Assembly (NCBI RefSeq): GCF_000283655.1
Contig: NC_016585.1
Span: 881,501 to 945,500, forward strand
Direction of reading: 5' to 3'
Source of the DNA: Azospirillum lipoferum 4B
Lineage (GTDB): Bacteria; Pseudomonadota; Alphaproteobacteria; Azospirillales; Azospirillaceae
Length of the DNA: 64,000 nucleotides
Position numbers and translations under genes: made by a program. The notes beneath the pieces were generated by a model that saw only the letters and a list, made by a program, of their open reading frames with translations, was not told the DNA's origin and searched no databases. Position 1 is the stretch's first letter; every line of letters starts with the position of its first letter. Positions 8,069 through 16,189 of this stretch are shown here, one piece after another.

Positions 8069-9535
8069 ATGCCGCAGGACGGTCTGGTCCTCGATCTTCC
8101 GGCCAGGGACATTAAGGCCGGGAGCAGCCCGGGCGTCGATTGTCCGCTGCTGGTCCGCGAAATTCCCTACCGCGATCCGCTGACCGCCTTCGCTCCCTGG
8201 GCAGGCCAGCCTCTCGCCACCCTTCTGCACAGTGCCGCGGAGGCCGGTGGCCGGGGCCGTTGGAGCATCCTCGCCGTCGACCCCTTCCGCACGATCCTGG
8301 CGCATGGCGGATCCGTCACGGTGGATGGCCATGCGGTCGCCGGCGATCCCTTCGCCGTGCTGGAACAGCAGCTTGAAGCCTGCCGCCAAAGCATCCCCCC
8401 CGACCTGCCCGTTCCCTTCGCCGGCGGCGCCGTCGGCTTCCTCGGCTATGAACTGGGGCAGGTGCTGGAACGGCTGCCGGCACGCCATGGCGACGACACC
8501 GACCTGCCCGACATGGCCTTCGGATTGTACGATACCGTCATCGTGTTCGATGAACGGGAACGGCGTGGCTGGATCCTCTCCAACGGCTTTCCCGAGACCA
8601 CCCCGATCCGGCGCCGCCTCCGCGCTGCCGACCGCCTGCAATCATTCCTTGACCGCCTGGAAGCCGCGCCCGCCGTCCTGCCGCCGCCCCACGCCGCCAC
8701 CGCCGTCTGGCGGCCGGAGATCGAGCGCGACGATTATTGCCGCCGGGTCGAGCGGGTGCTGGAATACATCCGCGCCGGCGACATCTTCCAGGCCAACTTC
8801 ACCGGGCGCTTCCTGGCCGACCGGCCGGCGGGGCTGTCGGTGTTCGACCTGTACCGCCGCCTGCTGGCGCTCGGCCCCGCCCCCTTCGCAGCCTGCCTGT
8901 CGCTGCCCGGCGGCACCGGTCTGGCCAGCGCCTCGCCCGAGCGCTTCATCCGGCTTCACGCCGACGGCCGCATGGAAACCCGCCCGATCAAGGGGACCCG
9001 CCCGCGCGGCACCGATACGGAGGAAGACGACGCCTTGGCCCGCGAGTTGGAAGGCAGCGTCAAGGATCGGGCCGAGAATCTGATGATCACCGATCTGCTG
9101 CGCAACGACATCGGCCGCGTGGCACGCATCGGCAGCGTCAAGGTGCCGGTCCTGTGCGGGGTGGAGCGCTTCGCTTCCGTCCACCATCTGGTTTCGGTGA
9201 TCGAGGGGCGGCTGAAGCCGGGATTGGGGCCGGTCGACCTGCTGCGCGCCACCTTTCCCGGCGGCTCCATCACCGGCGCGCCCAAGATCCGCGCCATGGA
9301 GATCATCGACGAGCTGGAGGACTCACGGCGCGGCGCCTATTGCGGGTCGGTCGCCTGGATCGGCTTCGACGGGGCGATGGACAGCAGCATCGTCATCCGC
9401 ACCCTGACCGTCACGCCCGACCGCGTCATCGCCCAGGCCGGCGGCGGCATCGTCGCCGATTCCGATCCTGCCGCCGAGCATGACGAGATGATGGTGAAGA
9501 TCCGCCCGCAGCTGCGCGCGCTGGATGGCGGCTGA
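8069..9535 (+). CDS. pabB: Aminodeoxychorismate synthase component I (PabB)
   Basis: 488 aa, beginning 3 bases after the GNAT gene. It is a chorismate-binding enzyme of the anthranilate/aminodeoxychorismate synthase family: PIKGTRPRG, a long SVKDRAENLMITDLLRNDIGR block, and the catalytic FPGGSITGAPKIRAMEIIDELE region are all intact. It converts chorismate plus ammonia to 4-amino-4-deoxychorismate, the route to p-aminobenzoate. p-Aminobenzoate is needed for folate and is also a substrate of beta-RFAP synthase (MptG) in H4MPT synthesis. Placement beside the H4MPT genes suggests, but does not prove, a role in supplying that pathway. No glutaminase (pabA) or lyase (pabC) gene is adjacent. Confidence 0.88.
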   Translation: MPQDGLVLDLPARDIKAGSSPGVDCPLLVREIPYRDPLTAFAPWAGQPLATLLHSAAEAGGRGRWSILAVDPFRTILAHGGSVTVDGHAVAGDPFAVLEQQLEACRQSIPPDLPVPFAGGAVGFLGYELGQVLERLPARHGDDTDLPDMAFGLYDTVIVFDERERRGWILSNGFPETTPIRRRLRAADRLQSFLDRLEAAPAVLPPPHAATAVWRPEIERDDYCRRVERVLEYIRAGDIFQANFTGRFLADRPAGLSVFDLYRRLLALGPAPFAACLSLPGGTGLASASPERFIRLHADGRMETRPIKGTRPRGTDTEEDDALARELEGSVKDRAENLMITDLLRNDIGRVARIGSVKVPVLCGVERFASVHHLVSVIEGRLKPGLGPVDLLRATFPGGSITGAPKIRAMEIIDELEDSRRGAYCGSVAWIGFDGAMDSSIVIRTLTVTPDRVIAQAGGGIVADSDPAAEHDEMMVKIRPQLRALDGG

Positions 9536-9543
9536 GGCGCCAG

Positions 9544-9561
9544 GATCGGGACGTCCCGATC
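9544..9561. terminator. Candidate bidirectional terminator between convergent pabB and Gre-factor genes
   Basis: GATCGGGACGTCCCGATC is a perfect 18-base palindrome (7-bp stem with ACGT loop) in the 56-base gap between two convergent genes. There is no T-tract. The left half recurs as GGATCGGGACG at 9574-9584. A protein-binding site is the alternative. Confidence 0.45.
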
Positions 9562-9591
9562 AGTGGGAGGTCTGGATCGGGACGCCGACAG

Positions 9592-10074
9592 TCAGGACGC
9601 CGATACCGACCGAAGGGTAAGCGACAGGGGGCCGTTCCGGCGTGGCCATTCGACCACGTCGCCGGCCCGTCCGCCCATCAGCGCCTCGCCCAACGGCGAT
9701 TGCCAGCTGATCCGGCCGGCGGCAGGATCGGCCTCCTCGCCGCCGACCAGGGTAAATGTCCATCGGCGTCCGCTCTCATCCTCGGCAACGACGACGGAGC
9801 CGAAACCGGCCTCCTCCGCCGGGCCGGCAGGGCGCACCACAACGGCGGCGGCCAGACGGGCGCGGAGCAGGTCGGCGCGCCGCCTGGCACTGCTCGTTGC
9901 CTGCCGGTCCTCCGGCGCATCGGAGCCGCGCAGTTTCGCGATCTCCGCATCGGCCTCGGCAAGCTCCGCCTGCCAGGCGGCGACGGTGGCGGCGGACACA
10001 TGCAGGGGGCCGGTGATCTGCGGCAGCGGCCCCTCGGTCTCGGCGTCGCTTTCCTTGACGAAGGCGCGGCTCAT
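9592..10074 (-). CDS. GreA/GreB-family transcription elongation factor-like protein
   Basis: 160 aa. I chose ATG 10074 because GAGGAGG precedes it closely and the protein then starts MSRAFVKE, a common beginning for GreA/GreB-like proteins. The N-terminal half is alpha-helical (WQAELAEADAEIAKLRG, RRRADLLRARLAAA), matching the Gre coiled coil. The C-terminal half matches the FKBP-like Gre domain (ISWQSPLGEALMGGRAGDVVEW). Gre factors rescue backtracked RNA polymerase. It could also be a nucleoside-diphosphate-kinase-regulator-type relative. It ends a leftward run with the TIGR03123-type and mfnD genes. Confidence 0.7.
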   Translation of the reverse strand: MSRAFVKESDAETEGPLPQITGPLHVSAATVAAWQAELAEADAEIAKLRGSDAPEDRQATSSARRRADLLRARLAAAVVVRPAGPAEEAGFGSVVVAEDESGRRWTFTLVGGEEADPAAGRISWQSPLGEALMGGRAGDVVEWPRRNGPLSLTLRSVSAS

Positions 10075-10084
10075 GTCTGCCTCC

Positions 10085-11119
10085 TCAACCCAGCAGCGCC
10101 ATGGCGGCAGCAGGGGCGCAACTGGCGACCCAGCCCTGACCGGGGGCGCCCACCACATCGCTGAAATCCAGATAGGGGCGGCCCAGCCGGGCAGCCACCT
10201 CCTTCACGACGGCGCGCCCGACGCCGGCCCCGACCACCGGCGCGTCCGCCGGCAGAAACGGCGTTCCGGCCGACAGCACGCGACAGGCGGCATCGTGGAT
10301 GCGGCGCAACTGCCGTTCGGTCAAATCGGCGGCCATCGCCTGCCAGACCGCCGGATCGTAATCGCCGGCATCATGGCCGACCATGCGCGCCAGACGGCGC
10401 AGGCTGGCCTCCACCGTCTTCGCCCCATTGTCGGCGGCGGGGTGCTGGTCCGCCGCCTCGTCCAGCCGGCCCAGGACCCGGTAGAGGTCGGCGCTGGTGG
10501 CGAAATACTCGGCCATCATCGGCAACCGCTCGCCCGCGACGAGGGCGGTGCGCTCCATCGCCATCACCGCCGTGCGGGTCAGGCCGGTATAGAGCAGCTC
10601 CTCCACCGCCATCCGCTCATGATCGGTGATGCCGCGCGCCGCCACCGCACCGTCCCGCACCGGCACGATGTCCGTGGTGGTGCTGCCCATGTCGACCAGA
10701 AGCGCCGCCGGCAGACACCGGGCGACGACAGCGGCCGTCGCCATCCAGTTCGCCGACGCCACCTCCATCACCCGGCCGCGCGCCTCCAGCGGCGACAGCA
10801 GCCCGCCCCGGCCGGCATAGACGCGCAGCCGTCCCTGCGGCAGGGCAGCCTCCATGCGCTCGATCAGCGTGTGTACGCCCTGGACGCGGTCGTCGAACAG
10901 GTCGACCAGTTCGCCGGTCATCGTCACCACATGGTCGGCGTCGGCCGGCAGGCGCTCCAGCACGGTGGCGAGCGCCGCGTCCAGCTCTCCGATCCCCTGC
11001 CAAAGCCGGCAAGGCACCTGCACCGCATCGCGCAGCCGGCCCTGCTCCGCCCAGGCGGCCTTCAGGTGGGCCCCGCCGATGTCCCAGCCGATCACGGTCG
11101 ATGAATGGACGTCAGACAT
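10085..11119 (-). CDS. H4MPT-linked C1-transfer protein, hydantoinase/oxoprolinase-like ASKHA fold (TIGR03123 type)
   Basis: 344 aa from ATG 11119, which overlaps the end of mfnD by 8 bases. The N-terminus has an ASKHA phosphate loop (VIGWDIGGAHLKAAW) and a second one in the middle (LLVDMGSTTTDIVPV), as in hydantoinase A proteins but much shorter. This family is found in organisms with the H4MPT C1 pathway and is predicted to act in cofactor synthesis; its reaction is not known to me. The neighbours (mfnD, mch, fae) support that role. About half the length of HyuA proteins, it is not expected to be a hydantoinase. Confidence 0.8.
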   Translation of the reverse strand: MSDVHSSTVIGWDIGGAHLKAAWAEQGRLRDAVQVPCRLWQGIGELDAALATVLERLPADADHVVTMTGELVDLFDDRVQGVHTLIERMEAALPQGRLRVYAGRGGLLSPLEARGRVMEVASANWMATAAVVARCLPAALLVDMGSTTTDIVPVRDGAVAARGITDHERMAVEELLYTGLTRTAVMAMERTALVAGERLPMMAEYFATSADLYRVLGRLDEAADQHPAADNGAKTVEASLRRLARMVGHDAGDYDPAVWQAMAADLTERQLRRIHDAACRVLSAGTPFLPADAPVVGAGVGRAVVKEVAARLGRPYLDFSDVVGAPGQGWVASCAPAAAMALLG

Positions 11120-12110
11120 GCGCGCCCTCCCGGCCGGCGTCGGCCGATATGGTGTGGAACAGATCCAGGATTTCACCGGCCGGATTCCAGCCCAGCACCC
11201 GCGACAGCCCGGAATAGCCGACGGACAGGCGCGGGTTCACCTCCACCACCACCGGGCCATTCGATTCGGGGCCGTCGGGCCGGTCGATGAGGTCGACGGC
11301 GACATAGCCACGCAGCCCCGGGATCGCGGCGGCGATGGCGCGGGCGAGCGGCTCCCAGGCGGCACGGCGGCGCTCCATCGCCCCGACCTCCACGCCATGG
11401 AAGGAGAAGCAGCCATGTCCACGCTCCACCCTCTGGCGATTGCAGCCGAGCAGCCGCACCCCGCCGGCCGCGTCGACCAGCATCGACAGGCTGCACGCCT
11501 CGCCATCCACCAACGGCTGGACGATCCAGCGGCCGGCATGAGGCGGCGTCCAGTCGGCAATGTCGTCGACGACGAAGGTGTCGAGGCAACCGGCGCCATC
11601 GTCCGGCTTCACCACATGGCGGGCGGCGGGCGGCGGCGGGGCGCCGAAGGGTAAGGTGGGAATCGCCGCGATGCCGTGTGCGGCCAGCCGTGCCGCCGTC
11701 GCCGTCTTCGACGATGCAAGGGCGATGGCGTCGGGCGCGCAGGCGACCACCGGCCGGCCGGTGCCGCGGAACAGCGCGGCGACATGGCCCAGCAGCCCGT
11801 CGCTTTCGGGCGCAATCGGCCAGACCACATCGCACAGGGCGGCGGCATCGCGCCACCGCGAGTCCGGGTCCTCGCCCGGCGCCACCGGAAACAGGGCGAC
11901 CCGGTCGGGCGGAAATGAGGGCGGGGGAAGGCGGTTGTCCCAGCACAAAGTGACGTGTATTCCATCCAGCGCGACCAGATCGCCGACCAGGGCCGCGACC
12001 ATCGCGTTGGCATCCGCCATCAGCTCCGTCGGAAGCGGCCCGTTGCACAGCGCACCGCCGGTGACATACTCGCAGACCAGAACCCGACGAAGGCCGTTCT
12101 CCATGGACAT
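11112..12110 (-). CDS. mfnD: ATP-grasp ligase, MfnD-like (tyramine-glutamate ligase, methylofuran synthesis)
   Basis: 332 aa from ATG 12110 (an ATG at 12104 is the alternative; both overlap the start of the divergent HisA/F-like gene). Visible features are the N-terminal VLVCEYVTGGAL, a lysine-containing ATP-binding strand (ARHVVKPDDGAGCLDT), GRWIVQPLVDGEACSLSM and the metal-binding VVEVNPRLSVGYSGL. This pattern belongs to ATP-grasp ligases of the MfnD group, which join glutamate to tyramine in methanofuran synthesis. Bacteria with an Fhc complex need methylofuran. The assignment fits the mfnE and mfnB genes further right, but substrate is inferred from context. Confidence 0.75.
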   Translation of the reverse strand: MSMENGLRRVLVCEYVTGGALCNGPLPTELMADANAMVAALVGDLVALDGIHVTLCWDNRLPPPSFPPDRVALFPVAPGEDPDSRWRDAAALCDVVWPIAPESDGLLGHVAALFRGTGRPVVACAPDAIALASSKTATAARLAAHGIAAIPTLPFGAPPPPAARHVVKPDDGAGCLDTFVVDDIADWTPPHAGRWIVQPLVDGEACSLSMLVDAAGGVRLLGCNRQRVERGHGCFSFHGVEVGAMERRRAAWEPLARAIAAAIPGLRGYVAVDLIDRPDGPESNGPVVVEVNPRLSVGYSGLSRVLGWNPAGEILDLFHTISADAGREGAHV

Positions 12111-12846
12111 CGTTCCCGTAATCGACCTGCTTGGCGGGCAGGTTGTTCATGCCAAACGGGGGGAGCGCGACCGCTACCGCCCCATCGAAACTGCGCTGAT
12201 CCCAGGATCGGCACCCCAGGATATCGTGGCCGCGTTGCTGGCGCTGCATCCCTTCCGCGCCTGCTATGTCGCCGATCTCGACGCGATCGGGGGCAATGGC
12301 GACCATCGCTCCACCGTCGCGGCGCTGCAGGCCCGCTGGCCGGAGGTGGCGTTCTGGGTCGATGCCGGTCTGGCGACGCCGGACGATTGCCGCCGCTGGC
12401 TCGACGCCGGGATCCGCCATCTGGTGATCGGCAGCGAAAGCCAGACCGACGGGGCGACGCTGGAGGCGGCGTTGACGCTCGCCGGACAGGACCGGGTGGC
12501 GCTGTCGCTCGATATCCGGCAGGGAGTGCCGCTGGGACCGGCGGTGCTGCATGAGGATGCCGGCCGCTGGCCCGAGCGGGTGATCGCCATGACGCTGGAC
12601 CGGGTCGGCTCGGGCGAGGGTCCAGACCTGGACCGTATCGCGGCGCTGGCGGCCCGGCGCCCGGGGGTTCGGGTGTGGGGGGCCGGCGGCGTGCGCGATG
12701 CGGCGGATCTGGATGCGCTGGCCACGCACGGCACCGATGCGGTGCTGGTGGCCAGCGCACTCCACGACCGTCGCCTCGACGCCGGGACGATTGCCCGCTT
12801 CGCCTCAGGTCAGCGTTCCTCCGGTCAGCCGGCGGCGAACGGGTGA
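12103..12846 (+). CDS. HisA/HisF-family TIM-barrel protein of H4MPT clusters
   Basis: 247 aa from ATG 12103, with AAGG about 10 bases upstream. The beginning [20 protein letters not shown] is the HisA/HisF-related signature, followed by [29 protein letters not shown] and a closing [11 protein letters not shown], all TIM-barrel strands with phosphate-binding glycines. Such HisA/F relatives occur in methanogens and H4MPT-using bacteria and are predicted to work in cofactor synthesis; the reaction is not known to me. The gene is antisense to both neighbours: its start overlaps mfnD and its end overlaps fae by 22 bases, so its promoter must lie inside mfnD. Confidence 0.8.
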   Translation: MDIVPVIDLLGGQVVHAKRGERDRYRPIETALIPGSAPQDIVAALLALHPFRACYVADLDAIGGNGDHRSTVAALQARWPEVAFWVDAGLATPDDCRRWLDAGIRHLVIGSESQTDGATLEAALTLAGQDRVALSLDIRQGVPLGPAVLHEDAGRWPERVIAMTLDRVGSGEGPDLDRIAALAARRPGVRVWGAGGVRDAADLDALATHGTDAVLVASALHDRRLDAGTIARFASGQRSSGQPAANG

Positions 12847-13334
12847 ACCGCAGCGGCCATGCCGTCCAGCATCTCCTGGGCGGTCGGGCTGCCGGCGATG
12901 GCGCGCTTCAGCGCGAGCTTGGTGGCTTCATGGTTGTAGTCCTGGATCTTGCGGTCGTCTTCCGCCTGCCAGTGGATGAAGACGCCGACGGAGATGAACA
13001 GGTCGTCGGCCTCGTCCGCCGGAATGGTGCCGTCCTCGACGCATTCGGCAACGGCCAGGGCGACGGCGCGCTGGGCCGGGCCGAACATCTGCACCGCCTG
13101 CTTGGCGTTCTTGATCGTCACCTTGTTGAACATGACGGTGGACGGCTTGACCATCAGGTTCGGCGCCAGCACGGCCAGCAGGCCGTTCACGCCTTCCTTC
13201 TGGTTGGTCAGGGTCTGGCAGAAGGCGGTCTCGGCGGCGCTGCCGCGCGGACCGATGATGAGATCGATGTGAGCGACTTCGTTGCCGTCGCCCACCAGAG
13301 CTTCGCCGACCATAACCTTGTCGATCTTAGGCAT
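12825..13334 (-). CDS. fae: Formaldehyde-activating enzyme Fae
   Basis: 169 aa from ATG 13334, with AAGGGA 6 bases upstream. The protein starts [20 protein letters not shown] and carries the conserved His22 ([11 protein letters not shown]), [27 protein letters not shown] and [15 protein letters not shown]. Its length matches the family (about 170 aa). Fae condenses formaldehyde with H4MPT to give methylene-H4MPT, the entry point of the pathway and the main detoxification step for formaldehyde. It is the last gene of the leftward mptG-to-fae block. The upstream CitG-like frame runs 127 bases into it. Confidence 0.97.
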   Translation of the reverse strand: MPKIDKVMVGEALVGDGNEVAHIDLIIGPRGSAAETAFCQTLTNQKEGVNGLLAVLAPNLMVKPSTVMFNKVTIKNAKQAVQMFGPAQRAVALAVAECVEDGTIPADEADDLFISVGVFIHWQAEDDRKIQDYNHEATKLALKRAIAGSPTAQEMLDGMAAAVHPFAAG

Positions 13335-14299
13335 TGCGCATCCCTTGTGATGGTTGGTTCGATAAGGCTCCGCCGGATGTCTTCCGGCGGCCACGGTCCG
13401 GCAGGCAGGTCGCCGGCCAGCCGAAGCACGAACAGGCAGGCCACCGTCAGGTCGGCGGACGTGCCCGGATTGAGGCCGCGGCGCTTCAGCGCGCGGTCGA
13501 AAGCGAGAAGCCGGCGGGCCGTTGCGGCCTGATGGCCCGAATCGGTGCCGCCGAAGACAAGGCCGTTGGCGAGGCGCCGTTCCAGCCGGAATGCCTGGTC
13601 CCGCACACGCTCCGCCACCGCCGCGCCATGCTTGCGGGCGATGTGGGTGTCGGGGTGCAGCGCCATGAATCCCAGATGGATGGCGCTCGCCGCCTCCGCC
13701 GCACTGGCACCGCGACGCAGCGCCGAACGGCCGCGGGCCACGCCGAAGGTGAAGACGTCGGCGAAGGCGGTCGCGTACTGCCGCGCGATCAGATCGCGGT
13801 CGGCTGCGGCAGCCATGGCGGCCCGCAGGTCGATGCGAGGGGCCTCGGCGACGTCATGCTGCGGAGTCTCTCCCAGCCCGGCGGGCAGCGCCAGACGGAT
13901 GGCCGCGAAGGCATCGGCGGCGTCGGCGACGCTGAGCCCGTCGAGCACCCGCGCCAGCCGCAGCCGCAGCGGCTCGCCCTTGTCGCGGCACAGCGCAGCG
14001 GCGGCGAGCGGCGCCAACAGCAGCACGATGCCGAGATTGGTGTTGCAGCCGGCCACATCCCGCGTCGCCGCGACGGCGCGCAGGATCGCTTCCCCCACCG
14101 GCCGGCCGGGCGTGGCGAGGATGGGGGCGATGGCGGCGGCGCTGTCCAGGAACTGCGTCACGCTCATGCCATGGCCTTCGGCATGGATGTGGACGTTGCC
14201 GGGCTTCAGCGCCAACAGCTCCAGCCGGCAGGCGGTGAACACCGCCTCCTCGACCGAGACCCGGCACTCCTGTCCGGGGGTCGGCAGCAGGGCGCTCAT
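13208..14299 (-). CDS. CitG/MdcB-like triphosphoribosyl-dephospho-CoA synthase family protein of H4MPT clusters (orf7-type)
   Basis: 363 aa from ATG 14299, which overlaps the previous gene by 4 bases. Family motifs are [50 protein letters not shown] and [18 protein letters not shown], as in CitG-type ATP-dependent transferases. Homologues sit beside mch and fae in methylotrophs and are required for H4MPT function; the reaction is unknown. The recognisable domain ends near residue 310. The remaining ~42 residues are read out of frame through the start of fae, so the tail (rich in Ser, Ala and Pro) may be non-conserved or may reflect a lost stop codon. Confidence 0.85.
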   Translation of the reverse strand: MSALLPTPGQECRVSVEEAVFTACRLELLALKPGNVHIHAEGHGMSVTQFLDSAAAIAPILATPGRPVGEAILRAVAATRDVAGCNTNLGIVLLLAPLAAAALCRDKGEPLRLRLARVLDGLSVADAADAFAAIRLALPAGLGETPQHDVAEAPRIDLRAAMAAAADRDLIARQYATAFADVFTFGVARGRSALRRGASAAEAASAIHLGFMALHPDTHIARKHGAAVAERVRDQAFRLERRLANGLVFGGTDSGHQAATARRLLAFDRALKRRGLNPGTSADLTVACLFVLRLAGDLPAGPWPPEDIRRSLIEPTITRDAQCLRSTRLWSAKLWWATATKSLTSISSSVRAAAPPRPPSARP

Positions 14300-15213
14300 C
14301 CCGCCCTCCGCGCTTCACCCGATGCGGGCGAGGCCGAGGCCAGACGGGCCAGGACCAGATCGGCCAGCGCCTGCGCTACATCCACCGGCGTCACCGCCTG
14401 AAGACCGCGCCATGCCGGCATGCTGTTGACCTCCAGCACCAGGAAGCGGCCGTCGGGCGCGCGGATCACGTCCACCCCGGCATAATCGGCGCCCGCGGCG
14501 GCGGCGGCGGCCACCGCCAGCTCGCCCAGAATGCCGCCCGGACTGGCCGGATGGCAGCGCGCCCCCTGCTTTACGTTGGTGATCCAGTGATCGCCCTGAC
14601 GGACCATGGCGGCCAGCGGACGCCCGTCCACCACGAAGACACGCCAGTCGAACCAGCCGCCATCCGCCGCGCCGACATACTCCTGCAGATGGTAGACGCC
14701 GGCGACCTCGTCGGGGACGGGCAGCTCCATGCCGGGATCGAGCCGCCGCAGCCCCTTGCCCTGCGACCCGAACAGCGGCTTCAGCACCGCGGCGCCGCCT
14801 TCGGCATGGAGGGCGGCCAGGATGGAGGACGCCTGGACGTGATCGGCGACGGTCCAGGTCCGCGGGGTCGGCACCCCGGCGGCGGCCAGCCGGAAGGCGG
14901 TGGCGCTCTTGTCGACGCAGCGCTCGATGGCCGCGGGGCTGTTGGCCACCGGCACGCCGGCATGGGCCAGCGCATGCAGCACGCCCAGCCGCACCGTCAC
15001 CTGTTCGAAGCTGCCGGCGGAGATGGTGCGGACCAGACAGGCGTCGGGCAGGGCGCCATCGAAGCCCGGTATCACCGGCCCGTCCGGACCGAAGCCGCAG
15101 GCGCCGAGCGACACCGGGACCGCCTTCGCGCCGCGCCGGGCGAAGGCGGCGGTCAGCCGCCGGGTGTGCCAGTCGGCGCCGTCCACGAAGATGGCGATGC
15201 GGGTCCGTCCCAT
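14296..15213 (-). CDS. RimK-like ATP-grasp ligase of H4MPT clusters (MptN-like glutamyl ligase, orf5-type)
   Basis: 305 aa. ATP-grasp features are clear: CVDKSATAFRLAAAGVPTPRTW, AAVLKPLFGSQGKGLRR (ATP-binding Lys and glycine loop), YHLQEYV, DWRVFVVDGRPLAAMVR and the metal-binding FLVLEVNSMPAW. This is the RimK/MptN arrangement of enzymes that add glutamate to a carboxylate. In H4MPT clusters the gene lies directly after mch, and a role in glutamylating H4MPT or methylofuran is likely. The start is 11 bases after mch ends, and its stop overlaps the CitG-like gene (ATGA). Confidence 0.82.
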   Translation of the reverse strand: MGRTRIAIFVDGADWHTRRLTAAFARRGAKAVPVSLGACGFGPDGPVIPGFDGALPDACLVRTISAGSFEQVTVRLGVLHALAHAGVPVANSPAAIERCVDKSATAFRLAAAGVPTPRTWTVADHVQASSILAALHAEGGAAVLKPLFGSQGKGLRRLDPGMELPVPDEVAGVYHLQEYVGAADGGWFDWRVFVVDGRPLAAMVRQGDHWITNVKQGARCHPASPGGILGELAVAAAAAAGADYAGVDVIRAPDGRFLVLEVNSMPAWRGLQAVTPVDVAQALADLVLARLASASPASGEARRAG

Positions 15214-15223
15214 GCCCCGGCCC

Positions 15224-16189
15224 TTACCCGCCGATGCCGAAGGAACGGTCGAGCAGAGCCGGAGCCAACGCCCCGGCGGTGAAGCTCCGCCCGCTCTCGA
15301 AAGCGGTGACGATCACGCGGGCCGGGCTGAACAGCATCGGGTCGATCTTGAAGAAATCGAACCCGCTCGCAGCGAACAGGTCGGCGAAGGGGCGGCCGTA
15401 GTCGGCGGAGGCCGAGCTGGGCAGGCGGGCGGCCAGATCGGCCGCGTCGTCGTCCGGCCCGTCGACCAGCAGATGGACGGTGCCGCCGAACAGGATGGCG
15501 TCGTTGGTCCGGCCCATCGCCTGGACGAAATCGCGGCCCGGCGGCGGCAGCGGTGCACAGCCGACGCCGTCGCGCACCCGATCCAGCGGGAAATGCAGGG
15601 CGTGCAGCTTGTGAAGCCCCACCTCCAGCACGCGGGCGACGATCTGGACGATGCCGGCCGGGCTGCGGGTCGGCGTCAGGATCAGGGTCACGCGCTCGGC
15701 CGGCACGCCGCAATCGCGCGCCACCTTTTCCACCACCGATGCCGGCGGACGCTTGTCCGTCTCCAGCACCAGCACGGTTCGGTCGGCCATGTCGCGATAG
15801 CAGAGTTCGGCGAACAGCGGTTCCTTCACCGCCAGGGCGCGGCCGGGGCCGGATCCCAATGCCGAGAATTTCTCGCCCGACAGGCTCCAGCCGGCATATT
15901 GGCTGCCCAGACAGGCCAGGACCGGGTCGGCGGCGCCGACCGTCACCTGCGTGGGCCAATGGGCGAAGGGTGAATCCATGGCGATGCGCACGCTGCCGGC
16001 GCCGCCCATGCAGATCTCGGCGATGCGGCGACCGGCCTCCAGGCTGCCGGGCCGGTCGATGCCGGCATCGATCACGGTGCAGCCGGCGGGATGCTGCTCC
16101 ACCCCGATCCGCAGCATGGCGGCGTCGGCCACAAGCGCATGGACCAGGGGAGCGGCAAGCCGGTTAACACTGAATGGAAGCGAGGACAT
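15224..16189 (-). CDS. mch: Methenyl-H4MPT cyclohydrolase
   Basis: 321 aa, matching the family length. The N-terminus (SVNRLAAPLVHALVADAAMLRIGVEQ), AGRRIAEICMGGAG, WPTQVTVGAADPVLACLGSQYAGWSL, GSGPGRALA and SPARVIVTAFESGRSF are diagnostic of Mch. It hydrolyses methenyl-H4MPT to 5-formyl-H4MPT, between MtdB and Fhc. Its first 26 bases overlap the end of the upstream ATP-grasp gene in another frame. The start ATG 16189 gives the usual N-terminus. Confidence 0.97.
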   Translation of the reverse strand: MSSLPFSVNRLAAPLVHALVADAAMLRIGVEQHPAGCTVIDAGIDRPGSLEAGRRIAEICMGGAGSVRIAMDSPFAHWPTQVTVGAADPVLACLGSQYAGWSLSGEKFSALGSGPGRALAVKEPLFAELCYRDMADRTVLVLETDKRPPASVVEKVARDCGVPAERVTLILTPTRSPAGIVQIVARVLEVGLHKLHALHFPLDRVRDGVGCAPLPPPGRDFVQAMGRTNDAILFGGTVHLLVDGPDDDAADLAARLPSSASADYGRPFADLFAASGFDFFKIDPMLFSPARVIVTAFESGRSFTAGALAPALLDRSFGIGG

